A DNA stretch of 64,000 nt. It comes from Mesorhizobium sp. M1D.F.Ca.ET.043.01.1.1. Its GTDB lineage: Bacteria; Pseudomonadota; Alphaproteobacteria; Rhizobiales; Rhizobiaceae. Of the stretch, positions 35,679-44,036 are shown in pieces; the stretch's first letter is position 1, and each line of letters starts with the position of its first letter. The stretch lies in the NCBI RefSeq assembly GCF_003952385.1, contig NZ_CP034444.1, positions 1,798,001 through 1,862,000 of the forward strand, read 5' to 3'. The notes beneath the pieces are model-generated. The model saw only the letters and a program-made list of their open reading frames with translations. It had not been told where the DNA came from and searched no databases. Made by a program: the position numbers and the translations under genes.

Positions 35679-36356
35679 TCAAACGTGCCCGTATCGGTCT
35701 AGTGCCTCAGCGAGACTCAAGCCTTTCTTGAGTTCCTCGCGAATGGCAACTTCCTTCGCCGTGAGCTTTTCAGCCGCAATCAGAACCTCAATCACTTTTG
35801 CAGCTGGAATTGCGATCGCGCCGTCTTCATCGGCGAGAATGAAATCGCCAGGCTCCACCGTGACCCGCTCGATTGTTGCACCACGCAGGAACACCGGCAC
35901 ACGCCAAGCATTGACCTTCCAGCGCATGATCGACTGCACCGGAGCGCGATACCGAGCGAAGACTGGAAACCCCAGCTCGCCGATCCACTTCAGATCACGC
36001 ACACCTCCATCGACCAAGGCCCCTGCCGCGCCGCGCTCCTTCATGCCGATCGCAATGAGCTCGCCGAAGTAGCAAACGCCCTCGCCGTCGCCGCTCCAAA
36101 CAGCGATGTCTTCACTTGAAAGGTCGGCGCAGGCCTTCATCTTTTCTGGATCTCCGCCCGGGGCAAACGGCGTCATTTGCCCTCGGATCGTGAAGGCAAA
36201 GCCGGCGAGCTTGCCTGCCCCGGCCGGCATCGGCGCGAAATCGGGTGAAAGGCCTTGATCCGGCAGACCGAGATCATCGAGCACATCGGCCACGTTGGAG
36301 GTATCGACCTTGAGGTAGCGTTTGCGAATTTCACCACGGCTTGGGTTTGCGGGCAT
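35679..36356 (-). CDS. RraA-like / HMG aldolase family protein
   Basis: A 225-residue protein of the RraA/4-hydroxy-4-methyl-2-oxoglutarate aldolase family. It has the conserved core GAAGALVDGGVRDLKWIGEL, then FPVFARYRAP and EPGDFILADEDG. Catalytic members cleave or decarboxylate keto acids such as oxaloacetate with a divalent metal. ATG 36356 has AGGAGA seven bases before it; the longer frame to 36671 is a shadow of the SDR gene. It lies between the SDR and ALDH genes in the same direction, consistent with one operon. Confidence 0.9.
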   Translation of the reverse strand: MPANPSRGEIRKRYLKVDTSNVADVLDDLGLPDQGLSPDFAPMPAGAGKLAGFAFTIRGQMTPFAPGGDPEKMKACADLSSEDIAVWSGDGEGVCYFGELIAIGMKERGAAGALVDGGVRDLKWIGELGFPVFARYRAPVQSIMRWKVNAWRVPVFLRGATIERVTVEPGDFILADEDGAIAIPAAKVIEVLIAAEKLTAKEVAIREELKKGLSLAEALDRYGHV

Positions 36357-36375
36357 GAGTTTGTCTCCTGATTGG

Positions 36376-37140
36376 TCAGATGCTTTGAATGAGCCCGCCA
36401 TCCACGCGGATGACCGATCCGGTGATGTAGGAGGCTCGGGCACTGGCAAGGAATGCAACCGCGTCGGCATATTCCTGGGGTTCGCCATAGCGACACATCG
36501 GGATCGAGCCCGTGCTTTCGGCGCGTACCTCTTCAATGGACCGGCTTTCGCGCTTAGCCTTAGCCTCATCGAGCGCTCGGATACGGCTAGTCGCAATGCG
36601 ACCAGGGAGGATGATGTTGGCAGTGATGCCGTCGGGGGCAACTTCCCGGGCGAGCGTTTTGGACCAGCCAACCAGAGACAGGCGCAAGGCGTTTGATATG
36701 CCGAGATTGGCGATTGGCGCCACCACGCCGGACGACGTGCTGGTGATTATGCGCCCCCAACCGCGGGCGCGCATACCAGGCAGGACACGATCCGTCAGCG
36801 AGATCAGCGACGAAACCATCGTCGAAAAGTATCTTTCCCATTCCGACCGTGCCACGCCATGGGCTTGGGTCGGCGGCGGCCCGCCCGAGTTATTGATGAG
36901 AATGTCGATCTCGCCAGCTTGATCGAGCAAGGCCTCAACAGCGGGTCCATCGGCGATGTCGCAGACGAACGGGCGCACCGCCACGCCAGAGTTTCGCGCA
37001 ACTGCTTCCACCGCGTCCTTAGCGATGTCGACCGCCACCACCCGAGCCCCCTCGCGAGCCAGCGTTTCGGCGATTGCACTGCCGAGCCCCCCGCCCGCGC
37101 CCAGCACAAGCGCGTTCTTTCCCTCAAGTCCGAGATCCAT
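36376..37140 (-). CDS. SDR family protein with altered catalytic site
   Basis: A 254-residue short-chain dehydrogenase/reductase-fold protein. The cofactor loop GAGGGLG, INNSGGPPP (the NNAG position) and the serine in ITSTSSG are present. The usual YxxxK is replaced by SNALR, so both the tyrosine and the lysine are missing, as in a divergent SDR subgroup. The C-terminal ITGSVIRVDGG is normal. It may use another mechanism or bind NAD(P) without classical reduction. ATG 37140 gives the standard N-terminus; the frame extends to 37218. Confidence 0.88.
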   Translation of the reverse strand: MDLGLEGKNALVLGAGGGLGSAIAETLAREGARVVAVDIAKDAVEAVARNSGVAVRPFVCDIADGPAVEALLDQAGEIDILINNSGGPPPTQAHGVARSEWERYFSTMVSSLISLTDRVLPGMRARGWGRIITSTSSGVVAPIANLGISNALRLSLVGWSKTLAREVAPDGITANIILPGRIATSRIRALDEAKAKRESRSIEEVRAESTGSIPMCRYGEPQEYADAVAFLASARASYITGSVIRVDGGLIQSI

Positions 37141-37151
37141 GAAAATTACCT

Positions 37152-38036
37152 TCAGTGCTCTGGCGCTGGAAACAGGCCAGCATAGTGGTCGGCAATCGCG
37201 CCCGTGGTTGTGAGCCAAATATCTTTTCGGTGCGCCGTGACGTGACTAATTGCTTGCCGGAAAGCTCGAAGCCGAAACGGTTGCCCGATGAGAAATGTGT
37301 GGATCGAAATGCCGAATACGAGCGATTGCTTTCGGCTCTGCTCAAGCATTTCGTCGAAGTTGTCGACGATGGCCCGAGCGAACGCATCCGGTTGGCCATG
37401 ATGCAATGCAACGAATGGGATGTCGTTGATCTCGTGCGGGTAAGGCACGCTTAAGAGATGTCCGCCACGCGTTTTCATCCATACCGGTTGATCATCGACC
37501 GGCCAGTCGAGAATGTAGCCGTAGCCGGCTTCCTGCAGCAGATCGGGTGTCACATCACTTGGGTTGACGCCGGGGCTGAGCCAACCCTTAGGCGCCCTGC
37601 CCTCATGTTTGGTCATCGCGTCGGTTGCCTCCGCAATGAGGCGACGCTCTTCATCCTCGGAGAAATCGTTCTGGTGCTCGGAGTTCGATCGTCCGTGGCC
37701 AACAATCTCGTATCCGCGAATGCGGAATGCGTCCGTCACCTGCGGGCAATGTTCGTAGACCGCCGAGTTTAACAGCACCGACACGGGAAGTTCAAAATCA
37801 TCGAACAGTTCGATGAGCCGCCAGACGCCGACCCGGTTCCCATACTCGCGCCAACCCCAATTGTAGCTGTTTGGGTGGGGGATACCCGGCGAATAAGAAA
37901 TACCAAGCCCCTCATTGTAAGCAAAATGCTCCATGTTGAGGCATAGATGCACTGCGAGTCGCTTCCCGTCGGGCCAGGTGAAGTCGGGACGCTGAGTGAT
38001 CGGCGAATACGCCAATCGATCATTTCTCCTCAGCAT
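37152..38036 (-). CDS. Polysaccharide deacetylase (NodB/PuuE-type) family protein
   Basis: A 294-residue NodB-homology hydrolase. Features are FTWPDGKRLAVHLCLNMEHF at the N-terminus, the metal-binding loop EIVGHGRSNSEHQ, LSPGVNPSDVTPDLLQEAGY and DWPVDDQP. This arrangement is that of the PuuE/allantoinase-like branch, whose members open amide rings or remove N-acyl groups. No signal peptide is seen, so it acts in the cytoplasm. ATG 38036 has GGGAGG seven bases before it. It is divergent from a LysR gene, and the gap carries a perfect palindrome (38129-38151). It heads the minus-strand enzyme operon. Confidence 0.88.
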   Translation of the reverse strand: MLRRNDRLAYSPITQRPDFTWPDGKRLAVHLCLNMEHFAYNEGLGISYSPGIPHPNSYNWGWREYGNRVGVWRLIELFDDFELPVSVLLNSAVYEHCPQVTDAFRIRGYEIVGHGRSNSEHQNDFSEDEERRLIAEATDAMTKHEGRAPKGWLSPGVNPSDVTPDLLQEAGYGYILDWPVDDQPVWMKTRGGHLLSVPYPHEINDIPFVALHHGQPDAFARAIVDNFDEMLEQSRKQSLVFGISIHTFLIGQPFRLRAFRQAISHVTAHRKDIWLTTTGAIADHYAGLFPAPEH

Positions 38037-38128
38037 CTCGACCTCCCTCTCAGCGCGCCAGTCCAAGCGTTCATGTTGGGAGATTACGCCGCCAGCTCGG
38101 CCGGCTACAACTGATGTTTACAAATCAC

Positions 38129-38151
38129 ATGAATGAGGTAGGCTCATTCAT
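38129..38151. promoter_or_regulatory. Perfect 9-bp inverted repeat, probable LysR operator
   Basis: ATGAATGAG, five bases, CTCATTCAT, centred 38 bases before the LysR start and 104 before the deacetylase start. The arrangement is that of an autoregulated LysR binding site controlling the divergent operon. Confidence 0.65.
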
Positions 38152-38177
38152 CGCCATCAACTGATATCGAGGGATCC

Positions 38178-39149
38178 TTGGCCAGACGGCTGCCATCGTT
38201 ATATGCGTTGCGTGCCTTCGAGGCTGCGGCGCGGCATCTCAGCTTCACCATAGCGGCGGAGGAGCTATGCGTTACCCAAGGCGCGATCTCGCGTCAGATC
38301 AAGCTCCTCGAAGACACGATGGGCCTGCCGCTGTTCAAACGGCTCACGCGCAAGCTGGAGCTCACCGAATCCGGCCAAATTCTCTTCCCAACTGTGCGAC
38401 ACGCACTGGATGACATGGAGCGGGCCGTCCTGCGCGTTGGAAGCCGCGGCGCCTCGGGCATCCTCACCGTCAGCGCCCTTCCGACGTTTGCGATGAATTG
38501 GCTGATGCCCCGACTGCCAGATTTTTCGGAGAAACATCCTTCGATCGAAGTGCAGCTTATCACGACGATCCGGGCGGTCGACTTCGTTCGTGACAACATC
38601 GATGTCGCAATCCGGGTCGGACGTCCTCGGGGCAAAGACACTCTGCAAAGCGCTCCGCGGATCGACCTCATGATGGCCGACGACTGGGCGGGCATCCGAT
38701 CGGATCGGCTTTTGCCAGATCAAATGGTGCCTGTTGCCGCTCCAGAGTTTGTCACCAGACACGGGCTCAGCACTATCAGCCAGATATCAAGAGTGCCGCT
38801 CATCCATGTTGGAACGCGCGCCAACGCCTGGCCCGACTGGCTCAAGAATGCCGACCTAGCGGTGCCGGACCAGCAAGGGCTCGTCTTCGGCCATTTTTTC
38901 CAGGCCCTGACAGCCGCGCGGGCAGGCCAGGGCGTGGCGCTTGCGCCAAAGGTGCTGGTCGGCAACGATCTGGAGGCAGGATTATTGGTGATACCGTTCG
39001 AGCCCCCGATCGCAACGTCGGGCTACTATTACTTGCTATACCGCGCGCACCATTGGAATCTCCCCAAGGTGAAGGCCTTTCGGGATTGGTTGTCATCCAC
39101 CTGCGGCTTGGCCGAGGCTGAGGACGAGCTTCAGGACGGAGACCAATAA
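38178..39149 (+). CDS. LysR family regulator (GcvA-like)
   Basis: A 323-residue LTTR. The HTH spans about residues 5-65 (SLYALRAFEAAARHLSFTIA followed by AISRQIKLLE), as in the GcvA/AmpR branch, followed by the effector domain with LTVSALPTFAMNWLMPRL. It is the only plus-strand gene in the 31-46.6 kb cluster and probably controls the operons on both sides. The start is a TTG at 38178 with GAGGG before it. The palindrome at 38129-38151 is its likely binding site. Confidence 0.92.
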   Translation: MARRLPSLYALRAFEAAARHLSFTIAAEELCVTQGAISRQIKLLEDTMGLPLFKRLTRKLELTESGQILFPTVRHALDDMERAVLRVGSRGASGILTVSALPTFAMNWLMPRLPDFSEKHPSIEVQLITTIRAVDFVRDNIDVAIRVGRPRGKDTLQSAPRIDLMMADDWAGIRSDRLLPDQMVPVAAPEFVTRHGLSTISQISRVPLIHVGTRANAWPDWLKNADLAVPDQQGLVFGHFFQALTAARAGQGVALAPKVLVGNDLEAGLLVIPFEPPIATSGYYYLLYRAHHWNLPKVKAFRDWLSSTCGLAEAEDELQDGDQ

Positions 39150-39198
39150 ATCTGGATCAGCCACCCTTGGCTGTTCACCCGTCCATAAGCCCTGAATA

Positions 39199-40023
39199 TC
39201 AGGCACCGATCACCAATGGAGCCGTCAGCCGCTTCAACGTCGCGATAATCGACAGCGGCGTGATCTTGCCAGTCTTCGGGTTGTCCTCACTCGGAATGTT
39301 CTCGATCGTCATCGTCAGATCGGCGCTGTCAGACTTGACCCGGATCGTATGTGTATTGCGGACGACCCCCGGATCCGCCCAGATTTCCAGATGTGTACGG
39401 TCCGGTCCGATCCCGGCAAGACCGAGCGCAACGGCAACATTGAGATTGGCAGGGAAGCCAGTGATCGCCTCGCTCGCTGAGCCGTCGAAAAGCTTGACCG
39501 GTTCGCTGATGCCGGCCACGTCAATGCCCCGACCAGCGAGATAGGGTGCCCCGTTGAGTCCATGCGGCGGCTTGCGGGTCACCATGTCCACGCTGTGGAT
39601 TGCCCCGACAGCAGCTGATTGGACCGCATCGAGCCCGAGAAGCGCCCCGGATGGCACAAGTATGCGGCCGCCGTGTTCTTCAGCCAGCGCCGTCAGCTGA
39701 GGATTGGCAAGCAATGCCCCGACACTGATCACTATCATCGTCTTGCCGTGTGCCAGGACGGGCGCCGCAACCTTGGCTAGGTATTCCGCAGGGCAGCACT
39801 CGACCACCACGTCGGCGACCTCGGCGAGTTCACCCAGCGGCAGAATGGGATAAGTCCGGGCGAAGTTTGCTCCCATGTAGGCCGCTGCCTTTACACGGTC
39901 CTGCGCGGAAACCGCCGTCAGCTCGAGGTTGGCTAGCCCATCATCCAACGCCTTGGCGACGCGCTTACCAATCGCGCCGAACCCGCCGATCGCAACCCTG
40001 ATATTGTTTGCGGAACGCTTCAT
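39199..40023 (-). CDS. L-aspartate dehydrogenase family protein
   Basis: A 274-residue protein with an N-terminal NAD(P) Rossmann fold (VAIGGFGAIGKRVAKAL) and a C-terminal aspartate-dehydrogenase domain with NLNVAVALGLAGIGPDRTHL and the active-site histidine in RNTHTI. AspDH interconverts aspartate and oxaloacetate through iminoaspartate; relatives act on other amino acids. Here it is next to an amidase and near a RidA protein, which hydrolyses reactive imines, so the set suggests amine/imine chemistry on a nitrogenous substrate. ATG 40023 has AGGTG upstream. Confidence 0.88.
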   Translation of the reverse strand: MKRSANNIRVAIGGFGAIGKRVAKALDDGLANLELTAVSAQDRVKAAAYMGANFARTYPILPLGELAEVADVVVECCPAEYLAKVAAPVLAHGKTMIVISVGALLANPQLTALAEEHGGRILVPSGALLGLDAVQSAAVGAIHSVDMVTRKPPHGLNGAPYLAGRGIDVAGISEPVKLFDGSASEAITGFPANLNVAVALGLAGIGPDRTHLEIWADPGVVRNTHTIRVKSDSADLTMTIENIPSEDNPKTGKITPLSIIATLKRLTAPLVIGA

Positions 40024-40117
40024 TTCTACACCTGTTTCTCATGTCTTGTTGATCAAAGCTGAGCGAGGCGAGTCAGGCTTACAGCCAAGGTCGCGACGCG
40101 GCATACGTTCGTATTTC

Positions 40118-41587
40118 TCACTCGTCCGAGAGAATGGGTGGTTCGAAAGCCCTGGTTTTGTCTTCGATCAGCCGCGCAATTCTCGCGACCGACAGATCCG
40201 AATAGAGTGGCCCGATTATCTGGATTCCGATCGGCAGTCCCTCTTCGTCGCGGCCGATCGGGACGACCGCTGACGGCAGACCAGGAACGCTAGCCAGGCC
40301 AGCCCAAAAAAGCTGAGCGTTGTAGTCCTGCGGGGTACCGTTGACGTTAATCAGCCGCTCCTCGCGCGGCCGCTCTAGGTCATGCAGGAAGGCCGGCGTG
40401 GATGCGACCGGGCATAACAGGCAATCGAAGTCTTCGAAGAAACGTGCCCATGCCGCCGCCACAGCGTGACGCGAGGAGCCAAGTTTCAGCCAGTCGCGAT
40501 GGCTGCGAGCAACACCCCGGTCGCTGAGTGCCCTGTAACCTGCATCATCCGCCGGGTAGTCGCATGCGCGGATCACAGCTGCCTCGAACGCCTGATCCGA
40601 GAGCCCGACGCTGGTCGCGCCGCGCAAGAGAGCCAGATACAGCGCGTGCGCTTCATTGAAGTCGATTGCCGGAGCTGCCCCGGTCGCCACGAAGGCGCCA
40701 TAACGCTGCAACGTGCCGCCGAGGCGGGCAATCGCTGCGTCGATCGCCTCGTCGACCAAAGGCCCGACATGGCGTGGCAGAATGGCAGCCCGCATACCGT
40801 CGAGTGATGACAGCCGCGCTGACGGCAGGCTGAGCTGCCAAGCCATCCGCTCGCCTGCGGTCGGCCCGGCGATAATCCCCAGCAGCAATTCCAAATCTTC
40901 GGCGTGCCGGGAAAGCGGGCCTAGCACGTTCAAATCCTGTGGAGGATACGATGGAACAGTGCCATGCCCGTCCTGCGGCACGATCCCGTAGCTCGGCTTC
41001 ATGCCACAAATCCCACAATAGTGGGCGGGGTTTCGGATCGAGCCGCCAATGTCTGAGCCGATCTCGAAGGCCGCAAGTCCGGCGGCGACTGCCGCAGCTG
41101 CCCCGCCGGAAGAACCGCCAGGGGAGCGGTCGAGGGCATACGGGTTGTTACAGCGTCCGAAAATCGGATTGTCCGTTTGCCAGTCGGCAAGTCCCGTCGG
41201 CACATTAGTCTTGCCAAAAACGATAGCACCTGCGGCACGAACACGTCGCACGACTTCGGCGTCTTGCCTGGCAGCGGTTCCAGCGCGGTCAGGCAGCCCC
41301 CATGTCGAGGGCATGCCGGCAACGTCGATGGCGTCCTTGACGGTGACGGGCAAGCCGTGCAGAAGGCCCCGGTATCTGCCTTCGCGGGTTTCCTGATCGG
41401 CACGGTCGCACGCAATTCTGGCTCGATCGGCGTCGATGTGGACTACGGCATTTATTGCTGGATTCCATCGCTCGACCCTCTCCAGATAGAGTTCGAGAAG
41501 GTCCCGGCTTCCAAGCTTCCGCTGCCTGATCCTGCGAGCAAGCCGGCGTGCGGAGGCGAAAGCGAGGGCGTCATTGATCTTTGGCAT
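40118..41587 (-). CDS. Amidase signature family enzyme
   Basis: A 489-residue amidase. The Ser-cisSer-Lys triad is visible: lysine in PVTVKDAIDVAG near residue 83, cis-serine in GGSSGGAAAA, and the nucleophile region GSDIGGSIRNPA. It hydrolyses carboxamides or cyclic amides to acid and ammonia or amine. No signal peptide. Eleven bases separate it from the binding-protein gene upstream, so it belongs to the uptake operon and probably acts on the imported compound. Confidence 0.93.
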   Translation of the reverse strand: MPKINDALAFASARRLARRIRQRKLGSRDLLELYLERVERWNPAINAVVHIDADRARIACDRADQETREGRYRGLLHGLPVTVKDAIDVAGMPSTWGLPDRAGTAARQDAEVVRRVRAAGAIVFGKTNVPTGLADWQTDNPIFGRCNNPYALDRSPGGSSGGAAAAVAAGLAAFEIGSDIGGSIRNPAHYCGICGMKPSYGIVPQDGHGTVPSYPPQDLNVLGPLSRHAEDLELLLGIIAGPTAGERMAWQLSLPSARLSSLDGMRAAILPRHVGPLVDEAIDAAIARLGGTLQRYGAFVATGAAPAIDFNEAHALYLALLRGATSVGLSDQAFEAAVIRACDYPADDAGYRALSDRGVARSHRDWLKLGSSRHAVAAAWARFFEDFDCLLCPVASTPAFLHDLERPREERLINVNGTPQDYNAQLFWAGLASVPGLPSAVVPIGRDEEGLPIGIQIIGPLYSDLSVARIARLIEDKTRAFEPPILSDE

Positions 41588-41597
41588 GACGGATCGG

Positions 41598-42551
41598 TCA
41601 CGGCCGCCAGCCAGCGGGCTGGCGAATTTCGGACAGATCGAGGGTCGCCAACGTTGAACGTTGTACAGGAATCGGATCTATCACCCGCACCTCGCCATTC
41701 GGGGAAGTTCCTTTCACAAGCCCGTCGGCGAGTTCTACTGCCTGGCCGCCAATCGCCACCGGCTTTTGTGCCACGACATAGTCAACGCAGCCGTCCTGCA
41801 TCAGGCTCTGTGCCTCTTCGCCGAGGACAGCGAACAGTACCTTGGTCTTGCCGCAACGGCTTGCCTGCTGGACCGCTCGCGCCGCACCTACCCCGTAAGT
41901 GTCGTCTGCACCGTAGAGCAGATCAACATCGGGAAAGCGCTGGAGAATATCTTCAGCCGTGGTGAGCGCTGTGGCGACATCCTGTTCGGTTGCCTGGTTC
42001 GCCACGATTGTCAGATCCGTTCCGGCAATAGCCTCCTTGAAGCATCGCAACCGTTCCTCCGCCCAGAATGCACCACCTGGGCCGGCCAGCACTCCGATGC
42101 TGCCGCCGCGGGGCAGCAGCGCTTTCGCACCTGCAGCCATCATCCTTCCGAGGCCGCAATGGCTTGACGACACTGCACCGTCCGGTGGCACGTCGCTTGC
42201 AACAATCGGGCTCGACACGCCGATCAATGGCACGCCGGCCACCTTTGCTTCGCGAGCGACACCATTGAAGGCGGACGGGTTGGCGGGATCGATCAGGACC
42301 GCATTTACATGCTGGGTGATAAGGGTCGAGACTTGACTGATCTGCCGGTCGACGTTGGCATAACCACCGGCATCGAGGACCACCAGTTCGTAGCCGAGTT
42401 CCTTCGCCTTAGTCTCGATGCCATAAAGGACGGCCGTGTACCATGGACCAGAAAGGACCGGCATCGAGACGCCAAGTTTACCAGCCGCCTGTGCGGATCC
42501 AGAAATGAGGGTGACCGCGATCGCGGTGCAAAGCATCGCTTTGAACTTCAT
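41598..42551 (-). CDS. Sugar-type ABC transporter binding protein, second copy
   Basis: A 317-residue periplasmic binding protein of the ribose/Peripla_BP_4 type. A signal peptide covers residues 1-22, ending AQA. Features are LGVSMPVLSGPWYTAVLYGI, VLIDPANPSAFNG and LLYGADDTYGVGAARAVQQA. It is a clear paralogue of the protein at 43039-44013: both share ADDTYGVGA and end in IRQPA-W-P. Its ATG overlaps the RidA stop codon (ATGA, 42548-42551). Two binding proteins with one permease suggests two related ligands. Confidence 0.9.
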   Translation of the reverse strand: MKFKAMLCTAIAVTLISGSAQAAGKLGVSMPVLSGPWYTAVLYGIETKAKELGYELVVLDAGGYANVDRQISQVSTLITQHVNAVLIDPANPSAFNGVAREAKVAGVPLIGVSSPIVASDVPPDGAVSSSHCGLGRMMAAGAKALLPRGGSIGVLAGPGGAFWAEERLRCFKEAIAGTDLTIVANQATEQDVATALTTAEDILQRFPDVDLLYGADDTYGVGAARAVQQASRCGKTKVLFAVLGEEAQSLMQDGCVDYVVAQKPVAIGGQAVELADGLVKGTSPNGEVRVIDPIPVQRSTLATLDLSEIRQPAGWRP

Positions 42552-43027
42552 TTTCCGTCTCCCATTTTATTTTGTTGAACTTTGGCCGCTATCACTTCGA
42601 TTTCGACCAGCCATGCAGCACTCATCAGCTGGCGAACCTCGACACGCGTACGCGCAGGAAGCGGTCCGGTTGCGCTGAAGAATTCTCGATAGGCAGCCCC
42701 AAAACCATCGAGATCCAGAACACCTCCCTTTGCGGGATCAGCGCAGAGGTAGGCCGTCATTTTCACGATGTCGCCCATTGCGTAGCCCTTGTCGGCGAGA
42801 AGCCGTCCGATCAGTGTCAGCACCGCGCGAGTCTGGTCCTCGGTGGCGCCATACGAAGCCGGATCGTCGGGGTCCGCCTCCTCATGCAACGGCGGTGGAA
42901 CCTGGCCGCTCAAGAAGAGGAAAGTGGCGCCTGGCGGGACCTCGACGGCTTCTGCCCAAGGTGCGTGCGCCTGGAACGTCTTTAAAGATGGGTCGCCGTT
43001 GACGAAGCGTTTGATCACTCCAGGCAT
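42548..43027 (-). CDS. RidA/YjgF family protein
   Basis: A 159-residue RidA-superfamily protein, somewhat longer than the usual 130 residues. The C-terminal core LLADKGYAMGDIVKMTAYLC, then LPARTRVEVRQLMSAAWLVE, includes the arginine used by imine deaminases. RidA proteins hydrolyse enamine or imine intermediates. Its place between two transporter binding-protein genes is unusual and suggests that the catabolised compound yields imines. ATG 43027 has AAGGAT upstream; the stop overlaps the next start. Confidence 0.9.
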   Translation of the reverse strand: MPGVIKRFVNGDPSLKTFQAHAPWAEAVEVPPGATFLFLSGQVPPPLHEEADPDDPASYGATEDQTRAVLTLIGRLLADKGYAMGDIVKMTAYLCADPAKGGVLDLDGFGAAYREFFSATGPLPARTRVEVRQLMSAAWLVEIEVIAAKVQQNKMGDGK

Positions 43028-43038
43028 TTTCGTATCCT

Positions 43039-44013
43039 TCAAGGTTTCCAATCGGCGGGCTGACGGATGTCGCCCAGCGGAACCTCACCGACATGGTCGG
43101 GAGTAATCGACAGGAAAGGCACTTCGACCAACCGACTGGCAGGTGTTTCGCCTCGCGCGAGTTTGTCGGCGAGCTCACTTGCCGTACGGCCGATCAGAAC
43201 CGTGCGTTGTGCCACCACAAACTGGGCGCAGCCACCACGCATCGTGTCCTCCGCAGCTTTGCCGAATCCGGCCATGAGCACCTGAACAGCGCCGCACTTG
43301 CCTGCCTGTTGGATCGCGCGGCCGGCGCCCACGCCATAGGTGTCATCCGCTGCATAGAAGAGCGAAACCTTCGGAAAGCGCTGGAGCAAATCGTTGGCAA
43401 TAGACAGCGCGGTTGCCGGGTCTTCTTCGCTATTTCGCTCTGCTACAATGTCGATCTTCGCGCCTGCGATGCTCTTGACGAAGCATGCGTATCGTTCTGT
43501 CGCCCAATAAGCTCCTGGAGGACCCGCAAGCGCGGCGATCGTGCCTCCGTTGGGAAGAAGACGCTTCGCGCCGTCGGCCATCAGTTCGCCAAGCTGGCAC
43601 TGACTTGATGTAGCTGCTGCATCAGGCTGGATGTTGGCCGAAATCACCGGTGTGCCAAGCCCGATTACGGGAATGCCGGCCTGGTGAGCTGTTCGAACAG
43701 CCCCGTCAAGCGTCGCAGGATCGATCGGATCGGTGAGAATCGCCTTGACTTGCTGGACGATCAGATTGGAGATTTGATCCACCTGTTTTTCGGGGTGACC
43801 GAAACCGCCAGCGTCGAGCACCACGACCTCATAGCCGAGCTTTTCGGCTTCGGTTACCGCCCCGTACAGGACAGCCGAATACCAGTCACCTTCAACAGTT
43901 GGCATGGCGATGCCGATCTTTGGTTTCCCATCGCCATATGCAGTCGACATCGCTGCAAAAAGGCCAAGAACGCAAAAGATCAATGTACGATGTATTAGTG
44001 ATTTCGTCGTCAT
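43039..44013 (-). CDS. Sugar-type ABC transporter binding protein, first copy
   Basis: A 324-residue periplasmic binding protein with a signal peptide of about 27 residues. It has IGIAMPTVEGDWYSAVLYGA, AILTDPIDPATLDGA and LFYAADDTYGVGAGRAIQQA. It is homologous along its whole length to 41598-42551. A cysteine pair near CGAVQ and GGCAQF is kept in both, which could form a disulfide. It follows the permease gene by 23 bases. Confidence 0.9.
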   Translation of the reverse strand: MTTKSLIHRTLIFCVLGLFAAMSTAYGDGKPKIGIAMPTVEGDWYSAVLYGAVTEAEKLGYEVVVLDAGGFGHPEKQVDQISNLIVQQVKAILTDPIDPATLDGAVRTAHQAGIPVIGLGTPVISANIQPDAAATSSQCQLGELMADGAKRLLPNGGTIAALAGPPGAYWATERYACFVKSIAGAKIDIVAERNSEEDPATALSIANDLLQRFPKVSLFYAADDTYGVGAGRAIQQAGKCGAVQVLMAGFGKAAEDTMRGGCAQFVVAQRTVLIGRTASELADKLARGETPASRLVEVPFLSITPDHVGEVPLGDIRQPADWKP

Positions 44014-44036
44014 GTCGTTGTCCTCCTTTTGATTGT

